From the IMG/VR virus record IMGVR_UViG_3300009082_000023, positions 1 through 52,889 of that record: DNA of 52,889 nucleotides. One strand, written 5' to 3'. The stretch comes from a virus. Positions 16,193 to 23,097 of the stretch are shown one piece after another. A program made the translations under genes and the position numbers. Each line of letters begins with the position of its first letter. Position 1 is the stretch's first letter. The notes under the pieces were generated by a model. The model was given only the letters and a program-made list of their open reading frames with translations. It was not told the origin of the DNA and ran no database searches.

Positions 16193-16659
16193 AGCTTTAG
16201 TCTTTTATAAGCTGTTAAAACTTCTTCTGTTAAATATTCCCGACATATATCAGCCGACTTTTTTAGCGAACTTATTCGGGCGGCGGCATAGGCGGCATCG
16301 GCATTGGCGGCGGCATAGGCGGCATAGGCGGCATAGGCGGCATCGGCGGCATAGGCGGCATAGGCGGCATCGGCGGCGGCATCTAACTCTGCCCTTGTAA
16401 TTTTGCCATTAACATAATCAAAACAGGACTGTAAAGCATCTTTACTTCTTTGGTCTGTCATCAGATGTTCAACTTGTTTTGCACACATAGCCTTAGCCAT
16501 AGTTAATGCCTTATCGTCAACATCCAGCTTTTTAGCGAGCCATAACATCCAGTCGCCCCGCTCACAGTTTTGCCATGCGAGGATAGCAGATTTCTGTTCC
16601 CTTACATATTCAATAGCCTCTCTGCAAGCATTTAGTTTTTCAAGTTTGTCAGTCTTCAT
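16189..16659 (-). CDS. Helical protein with an Ala/Tyr repeat tract
   Basis: 156 residues. Residues 92-127 are nearly all alanine with periodic tyrosine and aspartate (AADAAYAAYAADAAYAAY), encoded by a 9-base DNA repeat. Flanking parts are ordinary helices (LEKLNACREAIEYVREQKSA). Several phage proteins have similar Ala-rich repeats and are annotated Imm-5-like, with no proven role. The tract may expand and contract by slippage, giving length variants. Confidence 0.6.
   Translation of the reverse strand: MKTDKLEKLNACREAIEYVREQKSAILAWQNCERGDWMLWLAKKLDVDDKALTMAKAMCAKQVEHLMTDQRSKDALQSCFDYVNGKITRAELDAAADAAYAAYAADAAYAAYAAYAAANADAAYAAARISSLKKSADICREYLTEEVLTAYKRLKL
16278..16384. repeat. GGCGGCATA-type tandem repeat
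   Basis: About 107 bases made of imperfect 9-base units GGCGGCATA/GGCGGCATC on the plus strand, encoding the Ala/Tyr tract of the surrounding gene on the minus strand. It is much richer in G and C than its surroundings and there are no spacers, so it is not a CRISPR. Confidence 0.9.
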
Positions 16660-16671
16660 AGTTTTAAGTAT

Positions 16672-16902
16672 TTAGTTATCCCATGTAATTATCTCTGCTC
16701 CCGGACGGTTGAATCGTTTAACGAGCCACTTTATGACGTCCCACTTTACGGACTTCGCCTTACCGTTTTGTAATCGCTGTATCATCAGCTCCCCGGATGT
16801 CTGTGATCCGAACAATTCAGCCTCAGTCATTTCCCGTGCGAGCTGAGCCTTTGTCAGCTTCTCACCGGATTCTGCAATAAGTCGTGTGAAATTTATCTTC
16901 AT
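16672..16902 (-). CDS. Small helix-turn-helix-like protein
   Basis: 76 residues. LTKAQLAREMTEAEL...SGELMIQRLQNGKAKSVKWDVIKWL suggests a helix-turn-helix of XRE-like type in which the second helix would be TSGELMIQRLQ. It is near the start of the early operon, a usual site for phage regulators. The match is by pattern only. Confidence 0.5.
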   Translation of the reverse strand: MKINFTRLIAESGEKLTKAQLAREMTEAELFGSQTSGELMIQRLQNGKAKSVKWDVIKWLVKRFNRPGAEIITWDN

Positions 16903-16927
16903 GTTAAAAGTTTTTAGCGGTAACGAG

Positions 16928-17140
16928 TTATTTAATAATATATGTTCCGTTATCTATTCCCCTTTGAAAGATTCTTATTGAAGTACAAGCTCTTCTCATT
17001 GTATTTTTCCCCCATGAACTTTTTTCAGCAATCCCTGTCCACCAACTAATTTTCTTATCCGTTACGTTTGATATTATAAATTCGGCACCAGTCGGAGTAA
17101 AAATCATTTTCATTCCTGTTTTTAAATCTGTTGCTTTCAT
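16928..17140 (-). CDS. Hypothetical protein, first gene of early operon
   Basis: 70 residues, predicted small beta barrel (LKTGMKMIFTPTGAEFIISNV, later ISWWTGIAEKSSW). It is the first coding gene after the tmRNA unit in transcription order, so it is likely expressed early. I do not recognise the family. Confidence 0.55.
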   Translation of the reverse strand: MKATDLKTGMKMIFTPTGAEFIISNVTDKKISWWTGIAEKSSWGKNTMRRACTSIRIFQRGIDNGTYIIK

Positions 17141-17215
17141 TTTGTTATTTATAATTAGTCTAAATAAAGATAATCTATTTTTCTATTTTGCTTAACGGGG
17201 TAAAGGTATATATTA

Positions 17216-17243
17216 CTTATATACTACAATATTATTATGTCAA
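17216..17243 (-). promoter_or_regulatory. Possible early promoter (weak)
   Basis: On the minus strand TTGACA (17243-17238) is followed after 16 bases by TATAAG (17221-17216). This is a sigma-70-like arrangement; the -7 box lacks the TTTG expected for Bacteroidota. It is placed correctly to drive the early genes. The rest of 17141-17394 is AT-rich near the gene and contains no convincing ORF. Confidence 0.3.
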
Positions 17244-17394
17244 ATAGAATGCAGATTTTTTGTAATTTATATTCATTATAAATAACACTACAAACCCCTT
17301 TATCTACGATTTCAGCCCTTCTGTTACAAAACGGCCTGCGCCACGACTAACGGGCAGATCATTCAACACACATCACCGGGCGCATCGTAGGAGC

Positions 17395-17425
17395 AAAAAA
17401 AGGAGGGTTACTATCTTCACCCTCC
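17395..17425 (-). terminator. Rho-independent terminator of the tmRNA unit
   Basis: On the minus strand GGAGGGT (17425-17419) pairs with ACCCTCC (17408-17402) around a 10-base loop, then seven T (17401-17395). It lies just after the tag-encoding piece and separates the RNA gene from the early operon. Confidence 0.9.
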
Positions 17426-17453
17426 TTAGTCGTCAAGAGTTGCCTCTTAGCAA

Positions 17454-17504
17454 TTACGCTGCCATGCGTGACTGTGACCTTTCGGTCATTGAAATTGTTT
17501 TGCC
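17454..17504 (-). other. tmRNA tag reading frame ending Ala-Ala-stop
   Basis: Within the coding piece the frame GGC AAA ACA ... ATG GCA GCG TAA gives GKTISMTERSQSRMAA and then stop. The Ala-Ala end is as in known degradation tags (usually LAA or VAA). The exact resume codon is uncertain; GGC at 17504 or a nearby codon is proposed. A hairpin TGACC-GAAA-GGTCA lies inside the frame. Confidence 0.55.
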
Positions 17505-17561
17505 TTTTATGGCTTTAGTCCTCCATTATTGCCTTGCATCCTGTCAAATCCAGTCATCCCC

Positions 17562-17631
17562 ATACTGGTTGTTAAGGCACAACCATAAGCCGGGGCTGTC
17601 TAAGCCGTCCACCATCCGGGATTAATCGGAG
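17562..17631 (-). other. Intervening segment of the permuted tmRNA
   Basis: 70 bases join the mature 3' and 5' ends in the precursor. They contain the perfect hairpin GGTTGT-GCCTTA-ACAACC (17584-17567) and a short GGCT/AGCC hairpin. In known permuted tmRNAs this segment is removed during maturation. Confidence 0.7.
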
Positions 17632-17694
17632 TGGAGATGCCGGGAATCGAACCCGGGTCCAGTGATACCGCCTTATAACTTCAACGAACTAAGG

Positions 17695-17726
17695 CAAATT
17701 TAAAACGTATTTATTTATTATGCAAA
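17695..17726 (-). promoter_or_regulatory. Bacteroidota-type promoter for the tmRNA
   Basis: On the minus strand TTTG (17726-17723), 20 bases, then TAAATTTGC (17702-17694): an exact consensus match. Transcription should start near 17688, immediately before the acceptor piece. The promoter lies just after the late-operon terminator. Confidence 0.85.
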
Positions 17727-17734
17727 TTTATTTT

Positions 17735-17767
17735 AAAAACAGAGAGCCGGAATGAACCGACCCTCTG
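17735..17767 (-). terminator. Strong terminator of the late operon
   Basis: CAGAGGGTCGG (17767-17757) pairs with CCGGCTCTCTG (17750-17740) as an 11-bp stem with two G-U pairs and a 6-base loop, followed by TTTTT. It closes the structural/lysis transcript. Confidence 0.9.
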
Positions 17768-17796
17768 CCCCTAAAACCAAGAAACTATGAAAACTA

Positions 17797-17818
17797 CCGG
17801 GGCTAACCACTTCCCCGG
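17797..17818 (-). terminator. Additional hairpin before the late terminator
   Basis: CCGGGG (17818-17813) and CCCCGG (17802-17797) form a perfect 6-bp stem 9 bases after the last lysis gene. The T-run is weak, so it may assist termination or protect the 3' end. Confidence 0.6.
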
Positions 17819-17826
17819 CTCAGAAA

Positions 17827-18552
17827 CTACTTAATAAACTGATGTCCGGTTATAAGGATGGCAGTTGTTAGTACCACATGAAACCAGGTCTTTTGATAAA
17901 ACTTCTTATTCTCCTTAATGATCAGTGCCTCCATTGAATTGACTTTCAGATAAGGATTTTCAGTTGTAAATATGCCAACCGGTTTAACTTTCAGGAATCC
18001 TGCTTTCTGATAACCGAGAGTCAGCTCCCCGGAAAACAAAGTCTCAAGTTTGAACCAAGCGAGTTTATTTGTGTCCATTCCTGCATTAAGAGTAAGATAC
18101 TTCTCGTTGATTTTTAATAGATCAAAAGGTATTTTAACATAACTCTGATAAACCCCTGATGTATCTTTTATAGTTATTATTGTCGTACCCGGAACCAATT
18201 TTAACGAATCCCTGAGTATCTTAATCGTACTCTCCAGTTTAGTATTTGCCAAAACCTGTTTCAAATGTAGGGCTTTCAGACGTTCTTTCTCAAGTAATCC
18301 TGCCCGGATAGCATCTTTTTGATCTTCAATAATGGCATTTTTTACTGATACAAAGTTTTCCAGTGACCCTATTTTAACAGAATACCTTTGAATTGTATCC
18401 CTGTACGCTGTCAGATTAGCCACATTTAAGGCTCTTTCTTTTTTCAAGGGGCTATGCCCAAAAAAATAACCTATGCTTAAAACGCAAATAAACGCTAAAA
18501 TAAGCCATATTCGTTTTTTTAACCAGTCAAGTAGTTTTGTAAACATCTGCAT
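17827..18552 (-). CDS. Membrane protein with coiled coil (spanin-like candidate)
   Basis: 241 residues with an N-terminal transmembrane helix (about 14-31, IWLILAFICVLSIGYFFG), a long coiled-coil or extended region, and a second hydrophobic segment at the C-terminus (WFHVVLTTAILITGHQF). No lipobox is seen. Last gene of the lysis module. Two ends anchored in membranes across an extended middle suggests a spanin-like role, but this is inference. The start at 18552 overlaps the holin-like gene by 26 bases; ATG 18546 is also possible. Confidence 0.55.
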   Translation of the reverse strand: MQMFTKLLDWLKKRIWLILAFICVLSIGYFFGHSPLKKERALNVANLTAYRDTIQRYSVKIGSLENFVSVKNAIIEDQKDAIRAGLLEKERLKALHLKQVLANTKLESTIKILRDSLKLVPGTTIITIKDTSGVYQSYVKIPFDLLKINEKYLTLNAGMDTNKLAWFKLETLFSGELTLGYQKAGFLKVKPVGIFTTENPYLKVNSMEALIIKENKKFYQKTWFHVVLTTAILITGHQFIK

Positions 18553-18763
18553 CGGTTACCATTTTAGTAATGAACTTAAAAAGCACAGCGAAAGCACTCC
18601 ATCCCCACGTAACCCACTCTTTACCGGCAAAGTCAGGGACTTCCATCATGATAGGATCAATAACCAGGATAGTTGCAAGGATAATATCTGCAATCTTTTT
18701 AAGCGTTACCGGTGTACGCTTACTGTAATTCTCCGGATGAATTGAATAGTTAGCGATTCTCAT
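18527..18763 (-). CDS. Small membrane protein, holin-like
   Basis: 78 residues with two hydrophobic stretches (IADIILATILVIDPIM and WGWSAFAVLFKFITKM), a size and layout common for holins. It begins at an ATGA junction with the 36-residue membrane protein and overlaps the following gene. It is one of two holin candidates near the endolysin. Confidence 0.55.
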   Translation of the reverse strand: MRIANYSIHPENYSKRTPVTLKKIADIILATILVIDPIMMEVPDFAGKEWVTWGWSAFAVLFKFITKMVTDADVYKTT

Positions 18764-18870
18764 TTCAGTATCTTATTAATGTTTGCAATAATCAGTACAC
18801 AAGCAATGATCAATATAATCCAGCCGTAATCATCAAAAAATTGATATGCTTTTTTAAACGTCTCTTTCAT
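18760..18870 (-). CDS. Very small single-pass membrane protein
   Basis: 36 residues: a charged start (KETFKKAYQFFDDYG) and one transmembrane helix (WIILIIACVLIIANI). Its ATG overlaps the endolysin 3' end by 17 bases and its TGA overlaps the holin-like gene's ATG (ATGA). It is too short for most gene finders. Position suggests a lysis accessory or pinholin-type protein. Confidence 0.6.
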   Translation of the reverse strand: MKETFKKAYQFFDDYGWIILIIACVLIIANINKILK

Positions 18871-19285
18871 TCTGAATCAGTTCAAAGTGAGGTTCATCCC
18901 GGAAGCTGTCATCATGAATGTCTCCATCCATATCAAAGTCAGCCCCGAGCCGTATCCGGTGCGAAATAGTTCCTATCCTGTAAAGCTGATCAGCACACGC
19001 CTTTACATATCCGGCAAAGAAAAGCATCTGATCCCGGGTCCAGTCAATTTTGCCTTTTACGTAAGGAGCAGCGTCAACGGCCCACGAAGGATTCTTATTA
19101 TGTTTTGAATTAGGATATTGCAGTTTACTTTTGCCCTCTGCAAATGCTTTGTCCTGTTCGGGCTTATCCCGGTGGCCACATACGATTGTCGTATCCATGT
19201 CTATAATAACATGGTTGAAAAGGGTCTGCAAGTCCCTGTGTGCGGTCTTTAGTCTTGCCTTGCTTGTTTCTGAAAAATGGTTCAT
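18854..19285 (-). CDS. Endolysin, M15-type L-alanyl-D-glutamate peptidase
   Basis: 143 residues. Zinc-peptidase motifs of the M15/VanY-like family are clear: CGHRDKPEQDKAFAEGKSKL, then NSKHNKNPSWAVDAAPY (His62, Asp71) and DEPHFEL (His133). Enzymes of this group cut the peptidoglycan stem peptide. There is no signal peptide, so release through a holin is expected. It is surrounded by small membrane proteins and overlaps both neighbours. Confidence 0.9.
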   Translation of the reverse strand: MNHFSETSKARLKTAHRDLQTLFNHVIIDMDTTIVCGHRDKPEQDKAFAEGKSKLQYPNSKHNKNPSWAVDAAPYVKGKIDWTRDQMLFFAGYVKACADQLYRIGTISHRIRLGADFDMDGDIHDDSFRDEPHFELIQNERDV

Positions 19286-19524
19286 TTCTGTGAGTATATT
19301 TCAATAAGGTGGTCTATTTTAGTGAGTATCTCTTTATGATCTTCCCTGTTTATCTTCTCTGCCAGAAGCGTGGCTATCTCTCTTTGAAGCAATTCTCTGT
19401 TAATAGCATTTATACGCATATCAACTTTCGTTATGTCAATCTTCAGCTTCAGGTAAACCCCGAATATTGTAGAGAGCAGAAAGACTGCTGATATGATAAC
19501 CGATATGACCTGAAAAGTATTCAT
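19282..19524 (-). CDS. Small membrane protein with coiled coil
   Basis: 80 residues: an N-terminal transmembrane helix (VISVIISAVFLLSTIFGVYL) and a charged coiled-coil tail (NRELLQREIATLLAEKINRE). The topology resembles an inner-membrane spanin or holin regulator. It overlaps the endolysin start by four bases. Confidence 0.55.
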   Translation of the reverse strand: MNTFQVISVIISAVFLLSTIFGVYLKLKIDITKVDMRINAINRELLQREIATLLAEKINREDHKEILTKIDHLIEIYSQK

Positions 19525-19745
19525 CTTAGTTCCTTTGTTGAGTCCTCCAGTCTCTTTATGAATATACTATCTTCCGTCACCGGGGTTCCATGTATTGCTC
19601 TTGTCGGTGCATTGAGGACTCTGTAATAATATATTGAATCGGAAAGCTCCTGCGAGTACTTGTATGACACATAACTGACCGTCCCTATGCTCATAAAGAT
19701 AAGTGCCACCCATATTGATAGAAAAACAATTACCCGTTTATTCAT
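19521..19745 (-). CDS. Small single-pass membrane protein
   Basis: 74 residues from ATG 19745, where ATGAATAA overlaps the stop of the upstream gene by 8 bases; the longer reading from 19847 overlaps that gene's coding sequence and is less likely. One transmembrane helix (VIVFLSIWVALIFMSIGTV) precedes a soluble tail. Member of the lysis-module membrane cluster; exact role unknown. Confidence 0.6.
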   Translation of the reverse strand: MNKRVIVFLSIWVALIFMSIGTVSYVSYKYSQELSDSIYYYRVLNAPTRAIHGTPVTEDSIFIKRLEDSTKELR

Positions 19746-19980
19746 CTTTGAGGTCATCAATTTTCTTTTCAAGTTTATCAATAGCCTTAATGACAAGTTC
19801 AAACTCATTACGGGATACTTTCTCCTTTTGTAGACACTGAATATCATACTCGGCTCTGTTTATTTTGGTCTCCATGATTGCTTTGCCGCCCCACAACCCG
19901 AAGGATATGGTTGTGACACTGATTATCAATGTCAACAACCACTGTGGAACAACTACCGTTTTTGATTTATCTATTGTCAT
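19738..19980 (-). CDS. Small membrane protein with coiled coil
   Basis: 80 residues: transmembrane helix near residues 13-35 (WLLTLIISVTTISFGLWGG) and a coiled-coil tail (AIDKLEKKIDDLKDE). Same topology as the 19282-19524 protein, perhaps a partner. It is the first gene of the lysis module after the tail genes. Confidence 0.55.
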   Translation of the reverse strand: MTIDKSKTVVVPQWLLTLIISVTTISFGLWGGKAIMETKINRAEYDIQCLQKEKVSRNEFELVIKAIDKLEKKIDDLKDE

Positions 19981-20022
19981 ATCTCATCTGTCATAATCTC
20001 TCGGAGACGCGTATCAGCTCCT

Positions 20023-21507
20023 CTAAGTTGGTTTATTCATTAGTTTCATTAAGAAACAATATTGAGCACACTGATTTGCAAGTGATGAATTATGAACCAA
20101 CATATAACCATCACTATCAATCTTAAAAGGTTTTTGCACTGATAGAAAAACCGGATGAACTGGCAGGTGTTGAAAATACTCATCCGGTATATTCTGCCAT
20201 GTCACACCATAATCATTTGATCCTACTATACTGGGAGAATCAGTAAAACGTGTTGATATCATGTGTTCCCCATATTCAGACAACCCTATCATGTCTTCAT
20301 TTACAGACCCCCCTGACAGAAATAATGCTGTATGATCTCCATGATCGGTACTGAATATATTTGCAAGTGAACATTGATAAATACCACCACCATCTCCTGC
20401 ATCATTTGTCCATATTACTGTACTTGCATCAGGGAATCTCATACCTGCCACTCTGAAGAAATTCCCCGCATCAGTCATCGCGTGCCATGTCAAAGTCCAT
20501 ACATCTGTTACAGTATTATAATGACCTTCCAATATTCCACATTCTACGCCATGATCCCCCGTACAGAAATAGAAAGTCTCATTATAAGAATTAAAAGCAG
20601 TATAATGGAAGTGATGACAGTAAATAGGATTAGTTACATCTCCGATAATATTTCCCCCTGCCCCCGCATAAGATGTACCGTCATCTCTTTCAGCAGGATT
20701 ATCACCAAACTTATACATTATCTTTATCGTTGCCCCACCATCTGCCGTATAATATATATTAATAGGTGTTGCCCCTACATCATCCTGCCCCTGCCAATAT
20801 GCCCCCCATGCAAGAACTTCAACACCATCTACCATATAAGATTCAGTCATAAGAGCACCAAAATATAAACCGGGCAATGCAGCATTCACAGGAACGTGCC
20901 TTACAAGACCGGGAACTGTGATTTCATTTACTGTCGTTAGTAAATCCTGAGAAGAATAAATCTTATTATCATCCTCCTTCCCTGCAACAATTACAGAACC
21001 ATCTTTAAACACCCATGCCATACGAAGGTTAGCTGCTGTAAATGCTATCTGTTTTGAATACGGCCACGTAGCCCCCCCGTCAGCCGAAAGATATAAAATA
21101 TCGCTTCCCCATATCATTGCTAACTTCCAATCATCCTGCTGACATACTATCCTTGCATAATCACTCCCAATATAAAGTTGTTTTAACTTTGGGAAAAATG
21201 GAGGTACTTCTGCCTGAAATAATTCTGCCTGTCCATTGACTATTCCAAAATTAGTATTCATCCCAGAGATTAAAGCTCCTGCCGTAGTTACTATGTCTGT
21301 ATGTGCCTTTGCCCTGCCTGTTGATGACTTATTAATATCATCAATAGCAGTATTAACCGAACTGACAAAATCCTGATATGTACTAACCGAACCAAGTACC
21401 GTATCAGAATCACCCGTTGCCATGTTCTCAATATCTGATATATTGGCATTAATGGCAGCTAATAGCCGAGTCCCGTTCATTGAATATGTTAATGTCTGAA
21501 TAGCCAT
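20023..21507 (-). CDS. Beta-propeller tail fibre or tailspike candidate
   Basis: 494 residues from ATG 21507 (TGATG overlap with the preceding gene). The N-terminal 80 residues are helical, like a trimerisation or virion-attachment part. The rest holds Asp-box-like repeats typical of sialidase-type propellers: YLSADGGATW, YYTADGGATI and GSNDYGVTW, with WTNDAGDGGG between. It is the last structural gene before lysis, a usual place for receptor-binding proteins. Whether it is an enzyme cannot be told. Confidence 0.7.
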   Translation of the reverse strand: MAIQTLTYSMNGTRLLAAINANISDIENMATGDSDTVLGSVSTYQDFVSSVNTAIDDINKSSTGRAKAHTDIVTTAGALISGMNTNFGIVNGQAELFQAEVPPFFPKLKQLYIGSDYARIVCQQDDWKLAMIWGSDILYLSADGGATWPYSKQIAFTAANLRMAWVFKDGSVIVAGKEDDNKIYSSQDLLTTVNEITVPGLVRHVPVNAALPGLYFGALMTESYMVDGVEVLAWGAYWQGQDDVGATPINIYYTADGGATIKIMYKFGDNPAERDDGTSYAGAGGNIIGDVTNPIYCHHFHYTAFNSYNETFYFCTGDHGVECGILEGHYNTVTDVWTLTWHAMTDAGNFFRVAGMRFPDASTVIWTNDAGDGGGIYQCSLANIFSTDHGDHTALFLSGGSVNEDMIGLSEYGEHMISTRFTDSPSIVGSNDYGVTWQNIPDEYFQHLPVHPVFLSVQKPFKIDSDGYMLVHNSSLANQCAQYCFLMKLMNKPT

Positions 21508-22631
21508 CACAGTCCATTTATTTCCTTCAGATTATTATATATAAGGGCTTTTGTTGCTGTATCACTTGCGGCATTTCCTAAAATAATATCTTTAACCTGA
21601 GCATTTGCCCACGAGCTTGCACCTAAACCTCGTGCAAATAATGTAAAACCACCAGCATTGGATGCCCCACAATCAAATACATCTGTTACTGTTTGATTTA
21701 TTTGAAATTCACTATTAACTCCATTAAACAATACTCTTATAATACCCCACGTATTAACAGCGAGATTAGCATTTTTTGCACTGGTACCCCCTATCCCGAC
21801 TTGAAGTTTCGGAGTAATATCCTCTTGCCAAAATTTCATTGTATCATTCGTATTCCCATCAAAAATCCTATCATAACGAGTCCATGTAACTTGTTTTATT
21901 ACCATCCATACCTCTTCGGGTTGACTCCAAGTAAAGGCAGCAGTTTTCAGAAAATCATCTGCCCCGTCACCTAATATTCCATCTGCACTCAATACGGGTT
22001 TTATTCCATCAGCACCCGCCTGTAAAAGAGGATTCGCAGAACCAAGCCAATCTGCCCATGCAGAGACTAACCCTCCAACTTGTGTAACGCCTGTTAAATA
22101 ATTATACCACTTATAGTGTCCATTATGTAACGGGCTCCATAACTTACTCGGCCTGTTTGACTTTAAAAATCCATTAAGATTAAGCTCATTGAAATAATAC
22201 ATATAGAGGCTAAAATCTTTGCTTAACTTGTCCTCTATTGTCTGAGTGATAGTTGCCGTTGACTTAAAAATAAGTATAGCCTCAATAGTATTAGGTGCAT
22301 CATTCAGATATTTTACAAATGTTCTCCCAAAATTATATCCTATTAATTCGGCAGTTGTTACTGTCCTTTGTGCTGCTGCGGATGTAAACCACACATAATC
22401 AGTATCAGCACTTTTATAAGTAGCAGTATTGGGACAGGTATAAGTCTCTGATCCGGCAACTCCGGCAACAGTAAGGTAATCAGTTGCACCCGAAACTTTA
22501 TTAGGCATCTGACCACCGGAAATGTCAGAATAAAGTCCAAAAAACAATACCTCTGATTGACGAGCCCAGTACTGGCTAAAGCTAAATCCACCGTGTTTAA
22601 AACAATTACCTATACCTATCCCGATAGCCAT
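21507..22631 (-). CDS. LamG-like tail surface protein
   Basis: 374 residues. After an N-terminal GGFSFSQYWARQSEVLFFG typical of Bacteroidota phage surface proteins, the C-terminal half (about 190-374) fits a concanavalin/LamG-like jelly roll: DGILGDGADDFLKTA, WMVIKQV, RIFDGN, NTWGIIRVLFNG. Such domains bind carbohydrate. Together with the propeller protein it likely forms host-binding fibres. Confidence 0.65.
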   Translation of the reverse strand: MAIGIGIGNCFKHGGFSFSQYWARQSEVLFFGLYSDISGGQMPNKVSGATDYLTVAGVAGSETYTCPNTATYKSADTDYVWFTSAAAQRTVTTAELIGYNFGRTFVKYLNDAPNTIEAILIFKSTATITQTIEDKLSKDFSLYMYYFNELNLNGFLKSNRPSKLWSPLHNGHYKWYNYLTGVTQVGGLVSAWADWLGSANPLLQAGADGIKPVLSADGILGDGADDFLKTAAFTWSQPEEVWMVIKQVTWTRYDRIFDGNTNDTMKFWQEDITPKLQVGIGGTSAKNANLAVNTWGIIRVLFNGVNSEFQINQTVTDVFDCGASNAGGFTLFARGLGASSWANAQVKDIILGNAASDTATKALIYNNLKEINGL

Positions 22632-22651
22632 GTCAATTATGTATTAATAAA

Positions 22652-22689
22652 GGTCACACAACGAGACAATATATATCCGTTGCATGACC
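22652..22689 (-). terminator. Strong intergenic hairpin in tail operon
   Basis: GGTCATGCAACG (22689-22678) pairs with CGTTGTGTGACC (22663-22652) as a 12-bp stem with two G-U pairs and a 14-base loop, followed by TTTATTAAT. The T-run is broken, so it may be a partial terminator or an RNA-processing site before the fibre genes. Confidence 0.6.
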
Positions 22690-22701
22690 CTGTTTCTCAT
22701 C

Positions 22702-23097
22702 TCAATATCCTACCGAAAATAACCCCGTAGTGCCAACATCGACAGAAAGTAATCGTGCTGGATACCACTGTCCTAAGTACGCCGTTGACTGTGTAGGGGT
22801 TATCATGAAGTCGCTCCCATCGGCGAGGGTAACATAATATATCCCCGCATCGGTTTCTATGGTTATCATAAACGTCCCGTCAAAATTAGTATTCGGATTA
22901 CCGTCAGGATCAACTCCCGGAGTATAGTCAGTAACAAGAGCTGCCCCGTCAATAGGGCCGAGTACATTAGTATCAGTACCCACGATCTGGAGGTCAACAT
23001 AACCCCCCAGGGAGTCTTTAAGTGCCGCTCCTTTTTCTGTATGATGCAGGTCGCCGCAAACTTGCTTCTTAAACCCGCTTGCTTTTGGTTCGCTCAT
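22702..23097 (-). CDS. Hypothetical structural protein
   Basis: 131 residues, predicted beta-rich, with a basic start (SEPKASGFKKQVCGDLHHT) and no membrane segment. It lies between other tail-tip genes and its ATG touches the stop of the upstream gene. Probably part of the distal tail; the family is not recognised. Confidence 0.55.
   Translation of the reverse strand: MSEPKASGFKKQVCGDLHHTEKGAALKDSLGGYVDLQIVGTDTNVLGPIDGAALVTDYTPGVDPDGNPNTNFDGTFMITIETDAGIYYVTLADGSDFMITPTQSTAYLGQWYPARLLSVDVGTTGLFSVGY

Larger units (their letters stand above)
17426..17690 (-). ncRNA. ssrA: Circularly permuted (two-piece) tmRNA
   Basis: The upstream piece holds the tmRNA 3' end: T-stem/loop CCGGG-TTCGATT-CCCGG (17656-17640), 3' acceptor strand CATCTCC (17639-17633) and discriminator A (17632). 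After 70 bases comes the tmRNA 5' end: GGGGATGACTGGATTTGACA starting at 17561. GGGGATG and CATCTCC form a 7-bp acceptor stem whose third pair is G-U, the alanine identity element. CAGGATGC (17543-17536) can pair with GTATCACTG (17668-17660) as helix 2 with one bulge. The 3' half precedes the 5' half, so the gene is permuted and would be processed into an acceptor RNA and a coding RNA. CCA is not encoded. Confidence 0.85.

Noticed and set aside
16278-16384. Possible CRISPR-like repeat array
   Set aside because: The 9-base units are contiguous with no spacers and lie within a coding frame.
16167-16400. Plus-strand ORF rich in HRRHRR repeats
   Set aside because: It is the antisense reading of the GGCGGCATA repeat inside a better minus-strand gene.
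17281-17394. Search for an attachment site or small ORF in the gap after the tmRNA terminator
   Set aside because: No ORF beyond 12 codons, no integrase in the genome and no repeat of this segment elsewhere were seen.
17632-17656. T-arm and acceptor sequence looking like the 3' half of a tRNA gene
   Set aside because: No D-arm or anticodon arm lies upstream; the matching 5' acceptor strand is downstream with a tmRNA signature, so it belongs to the permuted tmRNA.
19746-19847. Longer N-terminus for the 74-residue membrane protein
   Set aside because: It lies fully inside the coding sequence of the preceding gene; the ATG at 19745 with an 8-base overlap fits the genome's pattern.
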